Shown in pieces: positions 1 to 8,630 of a DNA stretch of 64,000 nucleotides. This stretch comes from Verrucomicrobiota bacterium. Lineage in GTDB: Bacteria > Verrucomicrobiota > Verrucomicrobiia > Verrucomicrobiales > Akkermansiaceae. Under the pieces are notes generated by a model. It did not search any database. It worked only from the letters and a program-made list of their open reading frames with translations, and was not told the DNA's origin. Positions within the stretch are counted from its first letter, which is position 1; every line of letters starts with the position of its first letter. Both the position numbers and the translations under genes were made by a program. The stretch covers positions 37,363-101,362 of the forward strand of contig JAURPJ010000126.1 in NCBI GenBank assembly GCA_030835305.1. Reading direction: 5' to 3'.

Positions 1-2
1 GC

Positions 3-782
3 GCCGTCGAACTCTTTGAGACCCGCCTTGCAGAAATTGAGGCCGCCAACCGCGCCGAGGAGGAACGCGTCACAGCACTCAAAAGAAAGGTTGAGGAGGA
101 CCAAGCCAATGCCTTCGTCTCCCAACAAAATGCCCTACGGGATACCATCAAGGAGCAAATCGACTCGCTCCTCGCCGAACAGGAACTGGCCAAGAAGGAA
201 CTCGCTGCTGTTGGCGCCGAGGAGCGGGAGCGGCTGGCCTCTATCAGGGAGGAACCCCGCCGCGATATCCTCACCCAGACTCTGGCGCTTCACGACCTCT
301 TTGAGCAAGGGGCCGAAGGTGGAAAGTTCGCCTTCTACACTTACATCATCCTGACAGCCCTCTTCATGTTAGTCGACACGATACCGCTGGTGGTCAAATT
401 CTTCACCAAGGCGGGGCCTTATGACACCTTGGTCGATCGTGACGAAATCGCTTTCGACTCCGAGCATAGTGCTTTTAAATCTAGCAATGACCGCTACATG
501 GAGAATCTCTCCGAGGGTAACCTTATCTCAGTGACTCGTAACAAAGGGCTCGAAAACGCCCTCGTGGACGGCATAGAACACTCACGCGCTGGCCGCGAAT
601 TCCTCGCCTCTCTCGTCGCAATGGAAAAATCATTCGCCGAAGAAATGCGCATTGAACAAGAAACCCTTGCTCACTCCAATCCCGAGAAGCGGGCTATGCT
701 TGAGAAAATGAAAGCCAGCTTTTACGAAGACCTCCACCGCCGAATGGAAGCCTTCTTCAAAAACGGGGCCACCCAGAGCTAA
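3..782 (+). CDS. DUF4407-like membrane protein, C-terminal part (truncated by window edge)
   Basis: The frame is open from base 3 to a TAA at 780-782, so the gene begins outside the window. About 259 residues are visible. The first ~110 form a highly charged Glu/Lys/Arg/Ala-rich coiled coil; then comes one hydrophobic segment (around FYTYIILTALFMLVDTIPLV) and a charged cytoplasmic-looking tail with a second helical stretch near EKSFAEEMRIEQETL. This arrangement of long coiled coil, a transmembrane helix with a conserved-looking VDTIP turn and a helical tail fits the DUF4407 family, whose function is unknown. The family name is from memory and not from a search. An internal ATG at 366 gives only the tail and is not the true start. 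No downstream partner is visible on this strand. Confidence 0.7.
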   Translation, partial: AVELFETRLAEIEAANRAEEERVTALKRKVEEDQANAFVSQQNALRDTIKEQIDSLLAEQELAKKELAAVGAEERERLASIREEPRRDILTQTLALHDLFEQGAEGGKFAFYTYIILTALFMLVDTIPLVVKFFTKAGPYDTLVDRDEIAFDSEHSAFKSSNDRYMENLSEGNLISVTRNKGLENALVDGIEHSRAGREFLASLVAMEKSFAEEMRIEQETLAHSNPEKRAMLEKMKASFYEDLHRRMEAFFKNGATQS

Positions 783-806
783 ACTCTCATTCTTTAAAGG
801 AGTCAC

Positions 807-1013
807 CTACTTCCTCTTATCAGCAGCGGCAATCTTGCCATCATTATTAGTGTCGACGTTGGGGGTTGGGTAGTCCTTGGCTCCGTAACAGGAAAAGCTC
901 TCCCAACTCACATCGCCCGCCATAATGGAGATGACGTTTGGCGGCTTAGCAGAAAGGGAGAATGTTATGATAAAGACGACAAGGAATGAGAGGGTGATTG
1001 AGATAGGCCTGGG
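807..1013 (-). pseudogene. Sulfatase mini-remnant: N-terminal strand joined to an EF-hand-like tail
   Basis: Reading the minus strand from about 1013 down to a TAG at 807-809 gives a hydrophobic leader (SFLVVFIITFSLSAK), then PPNVISIMAGDVSWESFSCY and GAKDYPTPNVD, which is the first metal-binding strand of an arylsulfatase. It passes without a break into DTNNDGKIAAADKRK and stops. The NNDGKI piece looks like an EF-hand loop such as those ending some planctomycete and verrucomicrobial sulfatases. About 400 residues, including the formylglycine site, are missing, and the usual DD pair is GD. No ATG precedes the leader. I read it as the product of a large internal deletion. It lies just downstream of the DUF1592 gene, and the rest of the 783-1119 gap shows nothing recognisable. 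Confidence 0.5.
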
Positions 1014-1119
1014 AAGTTTGCTAGAGTTTAGGCTTGGTTGGGGAACGAGCTAACGGCAATGACGCTGAGGAGCGAAGTTTTAAAGGCTGGGAGTGGGTCA
1101 CTAGACCCAACCGCTGACC

Positions 1120-3606
1120 TTATTTCTTTTTGAAGAGAGGGCTAAGGGCGACTTCGCGGATGAGGGTGCGGAGTGGGTAGTTTTGGGGTTTGAGTTTTGA
1201 GAGAATTTCTTTGACGTCGTCATCGTCGGAGAATTCCACGGTGCGTCCCAGGGCGTAGGCGAAAATGGACTCGGTGAGTTCGTGGGCGAGCTTGTCCTGA
1301 TGGAGAAGGAGGAGTTTTTTGAGTTCGGTGACGTCTTTGAATTCGCCGCCTCCGGGGAGGGTGCCGCCGGGTTGGATGGGGACTTGCTTGCGGCCAACTT
1401 TTTCGGTGACGCGCCAGCGTCCGGTGGGGTCAAAGTTTTCGAGTCCGAAGCCGATGACATCCATTTTTTTGTGGCAGGAGGCGCAGGTCGCGCGGTCCTG
1501 GTGAAGGAGGACCATCTCGCGATTGGTCATGGGCTTATCGGAAGCTTCATCAAGTTCGGGGACATTGGGCGGTGGCGGTGCCGGGGCGTCGTGGAGGATT
1601 TTTTCCATGACGAGAGCCCCGCGAATGACCGGCGAGGATCGTTCGCCATTGGAGCCGGTGACGAGGAAGGCGGCTTGGGTGAGAAGTCCGCCGCGATGAG
1701 AGCCGGCGGGGAGTTTGATTTTTCGGAATGAGGCGTCTCTTGGGTTGTTGAAGGGCAGGCCGTAGTGATTGGCGAGGGCTCCATTGATGGTGACGAACTC
1801 CGAGTCGATGAGGTTTTTGACGGGGAGGTTTTCTTTGATGAGGGTGCTGAAGAATTCCCGAACTTCTTGTTTGGCATCCCGCTGGAGTCCTTCGTTAAAG
1901 TGAGGATGCTGCCTGGTGTCGATGGTGATGGCGTCATAGCGATCGAGGTGGGTCCATTGGCCGATGAAGCCATCGCGGAAGGCCTGGGATTTTGGATCGG
2001 CGAGGAGGCGGTCGATTTGTTGTGAGTAGATCTCGGGGTCGGAGAGGTCGGCATCGTAGAGTTCGTTGTCGGGCGGGCTGCTCCAGAGGAAGTAGGAAAG
2101 GCGGATGGCGAGTTCGCGATTGTCGAGAAGGCCGTGTGGTTTGTCTTGCTCGGGAGCGGCTTCTTGAATGAAGAGGAAGCTGGGCGAGGCGAGGACGATG
2201 GCCATGACTTCGGTCATGGCTTCGCGGTAGTTTTTCCCGGAGGCCCGGAGATCGACGAAGTTCTGGTGCAGGGCTTCGAGATAGGCGGGTTCAGGGGCCT
2301 TGCGTCGGAAGGCGAGGGTGGAGAATTTTTCGAGGAACTCGTGGGTGGGTTTGTCGTGATTGAGATAGGGGCCGTTTTTCCCGGTTTCGATTCCGGGGTA
2401 GAGGAGCTCTTCGAAGGCGGGGCGTTTTTCAGGATAAAAGGGACCTTCGATTTCAATCCAGTCGAACCAGAGGGAAGGTCGGGGATCGGGGTGTTTGCGT
2501 GGGTCCTTGAGTTGATTGATGTATCCGCGGGTCGAGTTGATGGCGTGGTCCGGAAAATTTTCGCGGAGGCGAATCGCGAGCTGGGTGCGGCCCATGGGCT
2601 GGCGGGTGCGGAGGACAACGGACTCAGGGTTCTCCGGAGTGCCAGTCATCTTAAGAGTGCCGTGGATACGGTCGCCGTCGGAAAGGCGGATGAATTTCCG
2701 GAGTTCGTGGGGATTATCGACGAGGCCACCGTGGACCCGGATGAGGTAGTCGCCGCGGATATCGATGTGTTTATTGGCATAGGACCACTTGGCGACGTTG
2801 GAGTTATAAACGCCGGTATTGACGTGGGGATACTTGAGATAGCTGCGAGGCAATTCTGCGCGGGAGTCCCACTGGCTGAGGAGGATTTTCATTTCGCCTT
2901 CGTCTTTGAAGCCGGCCTCCTTCCACGACTTTCCGGCGTCGAGGAGGGCTTTTTTGCGATCCTTCTCGGCGAGGTCTTTACGCATTTTTTTGGTGACGCG
3001 GTCCTCGGTCTCGGTGCGACTTTTTTCGACCTTTCTTCGCGGGCTGGTGTTGTAATGGAGAGCGGTGTCGGCGACCTGACGGCCGAGTTCGAGATATTTT
3101 TCGAAGTGGGCCGAGGTGAAGAATTGTTCCTCGCCGACGGTGTCAAAGGTCGCGATTTCTCCGTCGTCGGGGATGTCGTGAAGGGAGACATCGAAGCCGA
3201 AGAGGTCGCGAATGGTGGCAGCGTATTCGCGCTTGTTGAGCCGGCGCATTTTGATTTCACCGCCGTGATCAGTGAGACGTTTGCGGGCGGTGATGACGGA
3301 GCCGGTGATGGAATCGAGGGTGGCGGCCATCTCTGCATTCGATGGTTGCTTTTCGTCCTCGGGAGGCATGTCGCCGCCGTTGAGTTGATCGAGGACATCC
3401 TGCCAGCGTTGGGCAGTGTCGTTGTCGGTGATTTTCCAATTTGTTTGATCAAAGCGAACCTGGCCTTTTTGTTTCTTTGGGCCGTGGCATTTGATGCAGT
3501 AGTTTTCGAGGAACGGCTGGAGTTTTTTGGCATCCAGCGTAGTGGCTTCGGGCGCAGCGGAAGCGGCCGTGAAGAGTGAGACGGCGAAGAGTGTGAGGAG
3601 CTTCAT
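1120..3606 (-). CDS. DUF1592/DUF1588/DUF1585 protein with planctomycete cytochrome c-type heme motif
   Basis: 828 residues with a short signal peptide ending near ASAA. A cytochrome-type CIKCH motif lies at residues 37-41 (PSCyt1-like), followed by the DUF1587 signature RRLNKREYAATIRDLFGFD near 120, a long carbohydrate-binding-like middle, DUF1595/DUF1592 (LAIRLSYFLWSSPPD), DUF1588 (HRGGLLTQAAFLVTGSNG, then CASCH near 707) and a DUF1585 tail (YALGRTVEFSDDDD). The two CxxCH motifs suggest covalent heme and a role in periplasmic electron transfer, but the biochemical function of this family is not established. It starts 8 bases after the end of the DUF1552 gene at 3614-4915 and is probably cotranscribed with it; such pairs are typical of Planctomycetes and Verrucomicrobia. 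Identification as a family member is secure. Confidence 0.93.
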   Translation of the reverse strand: MKLLTLFAVSLFTAASAAPEATTLDAKKLQPFLENYCIKCHGPKKQKGQVRFDQTNWKITDNDTAQRWQDVLDQLNGGDMPPEDEKQPSNAEMAATLDSITGSVITARKRLTDHGGEIKMRRLNKREYAATIRDLFGFDVSLHDIPDDGEIATFDTVGEEQFFTSAHFEKYLELGRQVADTALHYNTSPRRKVEKSRTETEDRVTKKMRKDLAEKDRKKALLDAGKSWKEAGFKDEGEMKILLSQWDSRAELPRSYLKYPHVNTGVYNSNVAKWSYANKHIDIRGDYLIRVHGGLVDNPHELRKFIRLSDGDRIHGTLKMTGTPENPESVVLRTRQPMGRTQLAIRLRENFPDHAINSTRGYINQLKDPRKHPDPRPSLWFDWIEIEGPFYPEKRPAFEELLYPGIETGKNGPYLNHDKPTHEFLEKFSTLAFRRKAPEPAYLEALHQNFVDLRASGKNYREAMTEVMAIVLASPSFLFIQEAAPEQDKPHGLLDNRELAIRLSYFLWSSPPDNELYDADLSDPEIYSQQIDRLLADPKSQAFRDGFIGQWTHLDRYDAITIDTRQHPHFNEGLQRDAKQEVREFFSTLIKENLPVKNLIDSEFVTINGALANHYGLPFNNPRDASFRKIKLPAGSHRGGLLTQAAFLVTGSNGERSSPVIRGALVMEKILHDAPAPPPPNVPELDEASDKPMTNREMVLLHQDRATCASCHKKMDVIGFGLENFDPTGRWRVTEKVGRKQVPIQPGGTLPGGGEFKDVTELKKLLLLHQDKLAHELTESIFAYALGRTVEFSDDDDVKEILSKLKPQNYPLRTLIREVALSPLFKKK

Positions 3607-3613
3607 GTGAAAA

Positions 3614-4915
3614 CTAGCTCAGGAGTTCGGGGATGATTCCGGTGCTGTGGGAGAACTGCTCGGTTTTGATTCCTCCCTGCTGCATGAGGGTGAGCCAGTA
3701 GTTGGCCAGCGGAGTGTCTTCCTTGGGGAGGACAATGTTGCGGCCGTGTTTGATTTGCTCTGCGCCGCCGCCAGTGACGATCGCGGGAACGTTTTTGAGT
3801 TCGTGCCCGCTACGGAGGTTGGATCCGTAGCTGACAATGCAGTTGTCGAAGACTCGGCTGCCGTCGCTGTCTTTCACTTCTTTTAAGCGGTCGATGAAAT
3901 GCGCGAGGAGAGAGGAACACTTCTTGTCGCGTTCGCGGGAGGCGAGGATACGAGGTTGGGAAAATCCGTAGTGGCTCAGTGAGTGGGCCTTGAGTTTGAC
4001 GCCCATGCCAGCGAGGAGGGAGCAGACCGGCTGGCGGTAGGAGACGACGTTGGTCATGTTGGTTTGGAGAGCGATGATCATCATGTCGTACATAAGATGG
4101 ATCGCTTCCTCGCCGGTGATGCCCTCATCGGGTGCCTCAAAGGGCGCCTTGGGCTTGGGAATATCGGCCCACTTGGCTTGGCGCTCGAGGCCTTTTTCGA
4201 CTTGGCGGACTCCGGTGAAGTATTCGTCGAGCTTTTCCTGATCGCCTTTGCTGAGAGTGCGTTTCATGCCGCCGCCATCAATACGGACGAGGTCGAGAAT
4301 GCTCTGACGTTTTTTGAGTCGGGCATCGAGTTCGGCCCTCGAGTCGCCAGGGTGGGCGAAGAGGGTGCGGAAGAGATCGAGGGGTTTATTGATACCTGGA
4401 ATGGGATTGCCGGAGTCATCCCAGGAGAGGGAGAGGCCTTTTCCGTGTCCGGAGTTGGAGCCGCCATCGGCTTCCTTGGCTGAGAGGACGAGGGAAGAAA
4501 AACGGGTGTTCTTGCCGAGGTGCTGAGCCACAATCTGATCACAAGAGATGGAGTTGTGAAAGCGCTTGCCCGGAGTGCCGGCGACGTTGGCTCCGGTGAG
4601 GTAGGAGGTGGAGCCGCCGTGCGGGTCGGATGCACCAAGGTTGGTGAGATTGGTCACCATGGTGATATCGTCCTTGTGTCGAGCGAGGGGAGAGAGTCCC
4701 TCGGTCATGCCGATTTCGGAAAAGCGACCGGCTTTCTTGGGGTAGAAAGTGTCCTTGGTGAAGCCGAAGCCGCCGCCGAGAAAGATCATTCGCTTGGGAG
4801 GAGTGGCCGAGGTGGCCTTGGCGCTGGCGAAGCTTTCCAAAAAGGGAAGTGCCAAGACGGAACTGCCGAGACGAAAAAAAGATCGGCGGGTGGTGGAGTT
4901 GGTATGGAAAGACAT
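3614..4915 (-). CDS. DUF1552 domain protein, Tat-type export signal
   Basis: 433 residues from the ATG at 4915. A longer reading frame reaches 5038, but this start places a twin-arginine signal (RRSFFRLG, then SVLALPFLE) at the N-terminus, as usual in the family. The body carries DUF1552 hallmarks: MIFLGGGFGF, DPHGGSTSYLTG, NSISCDQIVAQHLG, LSLSWDDSGNP, a lysine-rich linker and the C-terminal HGRNIVLPKEDTPLANYW. The function is unknown; the family is always found beside DUF1592-type heme proteins, here the gene 8 bases downstream, so the two products probably act together in the cell envelope. The C-terminal 75 residues have a damaged homologue at 6060-6327, which suggests that a second such module once stood nearby. 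Confidence 0.93.
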   Translation of the reverse strand: MSFHTNSTTRRSFFRLGSSVLALPFLESFASAKATSATPPKRMIFLGGGFGFTKDTFYPKKAGRFSEIGMTEGLSPLARHKDDITMVTNLTNLGASDPHGGSTSYLTGANVAGTPGKRFHNSISCDQIVAQHLGKNTRFSSLVLSAKEADGGSNSGHGKGLSLSWDDSGNPIPGINKPLDLFRTLFAHPGDSRAELDARLKKRQSILDLVRIDGGGMKRTLSKGDQEKLDEYFTGVRQVEKGLERQAKWADIPKPKAPFEAPDEGITGEEAIHLMYDMMIIALQTNMTNVVSYRQPVCSLLAGMGVKLKAHSLSHYGFSQPRILASRERDKKCSSLLAHFIDRLKEVKDSDGSRVFDNCIVSYGSNLRSGHELKNVPAIVTGGGAEQIKHGRNIVLPKEDTPLANYWLTLMQQGGIKTEQFSHSTGIIPELLS

Positions 4916-5047
4916 CGAGTAAGAGAGTTTTCTCGCGAGTCTGAAATTACCGTCCTTGCATGTTTGTTCTATCGGAGATTTTGTCGGGTATTTACGGGCG
5001 AGTTTTAAGGCATACCAGATATGTGGCGGGGGCACCACGATGCTTTT

Positions 5048-5986
5048 TTAGCGCTTACGATTCTTGTAAGCCATCATCGTGTCCTTGGTGCCAACGAGGT
5101 CTTTATCGTCGGTGATGCCCTGGATGGCGAGAGGCATCAGGGGAGCGGGATCGATGTCGAGGGCCCACGCGATACCGCGAAGGAGGAGGACACGATAGGT
5201 TGGGTCGTAGAAGGTATAGGTGTAGTGGCCGGTAGTGGTGCCGAAGACGCGGCCTTTGCCGGAGGTGTAAGTCCAGAAAGTGTCGCTGCGGACTTCGGGG
5301 TGTTTGAGGGCGGCGCTGAAATCTTTGGTTCCTGTTGGCGCGATGGCGCCGATGATCTCGACGTTCTCTTTCTTCATGAGGTTCCAGTAGGATTCGTCAT
5401 TGAGCTTGATGGAATTGGGAAGGCCTTTGAAAGCCGCGTGCTCGGTATTGAGGTAGATGGAATGAGCGTGATCGAACTTGCTCCACTTTGAGGTCTTGTT
5501 GCCCTTCCAGGAGCCGCCGATACAGCCTGCGAGTTTCTCTGCGCGGTCAATGGGGCGCATGATACAGGATTCATGGAGGGAAACGACACTGCCGCCATCA
5601 TCGACGAATTTTTGATACATCGCGAATTGCTCATCGGTGAGATCCGGAAGATGAAGATATTGAATGAGGATATCGGCTTCGCCGAACTGCTCTTGCGTGG
5701 GGAATTGATAAGCCTCGTCTACGGTGATCCGCGGGATGGCTTTCAGCATCGGGACGAAGAGTTCCTTGATGCGGATGTAGTCGTGTTCGCCGCCGCGATG
5801 ATCTTCGGGGCCGTAGAGCCAGAGGATGTTGACGTCCTCTTCCAGCTTCGCGCCTTTAAAGTCGCCGGTGAATTTTAGGACTTCCGATTTGGGAATCGGG
5901 TCATTGGGCCCGGAGCTATTGTTTTGTCGCTGGGCGGAGAGAAGTCCAACGAGAATGAGAAGGGGCCAGAGGATGCTTTTTTTCAT
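5048..5986 (-). CDS. ThuA domain protein
   Basis: 312 residues with a signal peptide (MKKSILWPLLILVGLLSAQ). The core is a class I glutamine-amidotransferase-like fold of the ThuA type: ILWLYGPEDHRGGEHDY at the first strand, ADILIQYLHLPDLTDEQ, then DDGGSVVSLHES, the family elbow where glutamine amidotransferases carry their nucleophile, and GRVFGTTTGHYTYTF near the end. ThuA proteins are linked to trehalose and other disaccharide metabolism in proteobacteria; in Planctomycetes and Verrucomicrobia exported copies are very common and of unknown substrate. It is on the same strand as the DUF1552/DUF1592 pair, 132 bases upstream, and could be the first gene of that unit. Confidence 0.88.
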   Translation of the reverse strand: MKKSILWPLLILVGLLSAQRQNNSSGPNDPIPKSEVLKFTGDFKGAKLEEDVNILWLYGPEDHRGGEHDYIRIKELFVPMLKAIPRITVDEAYQFPTQEQFGEADILIQYLHLPDLTDEQFAMYQKFVDDGGSVVSLHESCIMRPIDRAEKLAGCIGGSWKGNKTSKWSKFDHAHSIYLNTEHAAFKGLPNSIKLNDESYWNLMKKENVEIIGAIAPTGTKDFSAALKHPEVRSDTFWTYTSGKGRVFGTTTGHYTYTFYDPTYRVLLLRGIAWALDIDPAPLMPLAIQGITDDKDLVGTKDTMMAYKNRKR

Positions 5987-6059
5987 GGAGCGAAAGAAGA
6001 ACTTGAATACCCCGGAACGGAATTACTTCTTTCTTTTCCCAGCCTTGGGGAATCACGTT

Positions 6060-6327
6060 TAACCCCGAAACTCAGAAACTTCGCCATCGCTATAGTGAAA
6101 CTTCTGGGTGTTCACGTCGGCCTGCTGGAGGAGGGTGAGCCAGTAGTTGGCGAGAGAGGTGTCTTCTTTTGGAAGGATGATGTGGCGACCATGCTTGATG
6201 CGATCTGCACCACCATCGGTGAGGAGAGCGGGTAGGCTCTGGAGCCCGTAACCGGCACGGAAGTCGCTGCCGCAGCAGTGGCATTTGCACCGCCAAAAAG
6301 TATTAGGAGCAAAATTGGAAATTTCAT
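6060..6327 (-). pseudogene. DUF1552 C-terminal remnant behind an unrelated signal peptide
   Basis: An ATG at 6327 opens MKFPILLLILFGGANA, a convincing signal peptide. About 45 bases later the reading must slip one frame, and from about 6296 to the TAA at 6060-6062 the sequence is the last ~75 residues of a DUF1552 protein: GSDFRAGYGLQSLPALLTDG, ADRIKHGRHIILPKEDTS, LANYWLTLLQQADV. It parallels the tail of the intact DUF1552 protein at 3614-4915 (HGRNIVLPKEDTPLANYW). About 350 residues are missing. The ATG overlaps the TGA of the sulfatase remnant upstream in an ATGA, so the leader probably belonged to a translationally coupled gene whose middle was deleted. Confidence 0.65.
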
Positions 6328-7742
6328 AATGGTTTGGCTTTGTCGTAACTCACTTCCCAACCTTTTGCTATGATCTCCTGGGTAGGCCCAGCCATGGCCT
6401 TTGGGAATGATTGGTTGGTCAGTTGTGATCTTTGGAATCTTGGCGAATGGTGCCAGGGTTTGTCTCCAGGCCGTATGTTTGGAGGCCATTTTAACGACAA
6501 TTTCGGGGTGTTTCTTCGCAAGATTGGTCTCTTCCATGGGATCCTTTTTCAGATCAAAGAGTTGCCACGTGTCCTTGTTGTATTTTTTGTAGAGACGCCA
6601 GTTCTTCCATCGGGCGGCAATGAGATGCCTCCGCTCCGCGTCTCCCGGTTCGTTGTTGAGCCAGAAGAGATACTCATGCGCCTCGTTGGTGTTTTCCCCC
6701 TTCAGGTAAGGGCACAGATTCACTCCATCACAATGCTTGGGAATCGATTTGCTCGTCAGTGCGGCAATCTTGGAATAGAAGTCAAAATTGGCGATCATGT
6801 CATCGTATTGAGTTCCTACGGGGAGAGTCCCGGGCATGGAGAAGATCGTGGGCACGCGGACCCAGCCTTCTTTCTGCGTCCCCTTTCCTTTGCCGCCGGT
6901 GTAGGGCGCCGATGATGCGCCTTCGCCACCGTTGCCACCATTGTCACTGGAGAAAATGATCAGCGTTTTTTTGCGCAGACCCTGTTTCTCCAGTGTTTGG
7001 ATGAGCTTGCCGATTTGGTCATCGACCGAGACGATGGCGCCGGCCAGCTTGCGGCGCTCCCCCTTGGCGGTGGTTCGTTTCATCAAGCTTTCGGGGGCTT
7101 CGGTGCTGGGTGAGTGGACTGCTGCCGGGGACCAGTAGAGAAAGAAGGGGGACTTCTGATGTCGCTCGATGAAATTGACCATCGAGTTGCCATCGTAATC
7201 AGTCAGCCAAACCGTCTCGCCAGCTTCATTGAGACAGAAGTATTTCGAGGTGCGTAGTTTGCGAATTTTTGCAGATTGCCCAGCGAGTTCTTTCTTGGTG
7301 TAGGTTTTTTTTGGCGGATCTTTGGCAACTTCAGCGAATCCCACTTGCAATGGCCCTTGTTTTTTGAACCGAGATCCCATTTGCCAATGTGCCCGGTTAC
7401 GTAGCCATTCCCGCTTAGAAATTTAGCCAAGGTGGGGCGATCCTCCGGGATCGGCAGGCAACGCGACATTCCATATTTTCCAAATCGCTGCGCATATTGG
7501 CCCATCATGAGACTGCACCGGCTCGGGCAGCACGGAGGATTAGTGATGTATGAAGCCGTGAAGCAAACACCCTCTTTTGCAAGTCGATCAATGTTTGGTG
7601 TAGGGATATCCTTGCACCCATAGCAGCCGAGGTCGCCGTAGCCGAGATCGTCGATGTAGATGAGGACAATGTTCGGCTTGGCTGCGAGTAGGCCGAAGGC
7701 TGAGACCGCAATTGAGGTAACTAATATAAGGAAGAATTTCAT
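6324..7742 (-). pseudogene. Arylsulfatase-type sulfatase, interrupted by two frame changes
   Basis: From the ATG at 7742 the protein starts with a signal peptide, then AKPNIVLIYIDDLGYGDLGC (metal-binding Asp pair at 31-32) and a formylglycine site CCPSR at 71-75. Near 7359-7365 the frame breaks inside A-AAA-AAC; a minus-one slip there continues perfectly into QGPLQVGFAEVAKDPPKK, and the downstream frame carries VSVDDQIGKLI, LIIFSSDNGGNGG and GWVRVPTIFSMPG. Near 6369-6372, in an AAAA run, a second single-base correction gives KGWEVSYDKAKPL and a TGA at 6324-6326. About 470 residues would result. All domain landmarks are intact, so the damage is recent, is a homopolymer sequencing error, or at the first site is programmed frameshifting. 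First gene of a sulfatase cluster. Confidence 0.8.
7359..7365 (-). other. A-AAA-AAC slippery heptamer at the sulfatase frame break
   Basis: On the minus strand the zero-frame codons are TCA AAA AAC AAG, so the heptamer A AAA AAC is in the register required for minus-one ribosomal slippage. After such a slip the next codon is CAA and the rest of the sulfatase is read. The same result would come from loss of one A from an original run of seven. The sequence alone does not separate the two; see the finding. Confidence 0.5.
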
Positions 7743-7861
7743 GATGAAGGTTCTTGTTTTCGGAGAATCAGGATTACGGTTTTTGATGGGCAGGACAAAG
7801 ACACCCCGTTCCCGGATCAAAAACACATCGCCTCGAAACGGACAATAAAACCTGAGTGGTA

Positions 7862-8581
7862 CTATTTCTTGCGAAGCGGGACATTAAGCGCTCTGAGAAC
7901 AAGGCTCGAAAGTAACCGATTACCTTTCTCATTTAAGTGGACGCCATCCGAGGTGAAAATCCCTTTGGTCGCATTTTCTGGGTTACGCCTCTTAAGTTGA
8001 TTGAGAAAAGATTTTCGGAGGTCGAGCAGCTGGGATTTAGTTTCCTTGGCCACCTTTCTGCTGATGTCTGAATACTGGTCGAGCATCTTATCATCAGAAT
8101 TTGAGCCATCTGACTTCTCACCAATCACCGTTGGAGTGCAAAGGATGACCCGAGCCCCGGCCTTATTGATCTTCAAAATCATTTCCTTAAGGCCATTTTC
8201 GAAATCCTCTGGCGTAGTCCCCTTTTTCCCCCTCGCAACAACCGCTGGATGTGTCCAATGCCAGACATCGTTAATGCCTAGATAGATGAAAACAATACTC
8301 GGATTTTTCTGGAGGACGTCCTTGCTAAGCCGTTTTTGACAGTCCGGGACTTTATGGCCGCCGATCCCGGCGCCAATCAATTCGACCTTAAGTTCTGGAT
8401 AAGCTTTAGCAATGGCTTGCGAGGATAAGGTAATATACCCGCCCTTCCGTGCACCGGCCGCAGTAATAGAATCTCCCAGAAAAACAATCCGGTCGTTTTT
8501 CTTTAACGCTTCCTGACCCAAAACAGCGGTGCTAAATATTAAGGAAAAAAGGAGCGAAATATTGATTGTTATGACTTTCAT
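7862..8581 (-). CDS. Secreted SGNH/GDSL-type esterase
   Basis: 239 residues with a signal peptide (LLFSLIFSTAVLGQ). The four SGNH blocks are present: block I FLGDSITAAGAR (Ser nucleophile), block II around GAGIGGHK, block III IYLGINDVWHW (GxND), and block V SDGVHLNEKGN (Asp-x-x-His). The size and blocks fit secreted carbohydrate or rhamnogalacturonan acetylesterase-type members of the superfamily, so removal of acetyl groups from polysaccharides is a reasonable role in this sulfatase neighbourhood, but the substrate cannot be read from the sequence. It lies between the frameshifted sulfatase and the sulfatase at 8631-10502 on the same strand. Its GC content is visibly lower than that of its neighbours, with many AAA and TTT codons, which hints at a different history. 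Confidence 0.88.
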   Translation of the reverse strand: MKVITINISLLFSLIFSTAVLGQEALKKNDRIVFLGDSITAAGARKGGYITLSSQAIAKAYPELKVELIGAGIGGHKVPDCQKRLSKDVLQKNPSIVFIYLGINDVWHWTHPAVVARGKKGTTPEDFENGLKEMILKINKAGARVILCTPTVIGEKSDGSNSDDKMLDQYSDISRKVAKETKSQLLDLRKSFLNQLKRRNPENATKGIFTSDGVHLNEKGNRLLSSLVLRALNVPLRKK

Positions 8582-8630
8582 TAGCTTGATTCCTCAAATT
8601 AATACGCAGCTTAATGGATAGTTTATCCCT

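Noticed and set aside
2134..3579. 481-codon open frame on the plus strand opposite the first DUF1592 gene
   Set aside because: It is the antisense shadow of a high-GC coding region, with no start signal, repetitive Gly/Val/Asp/Glu composition and no recognisable motif.
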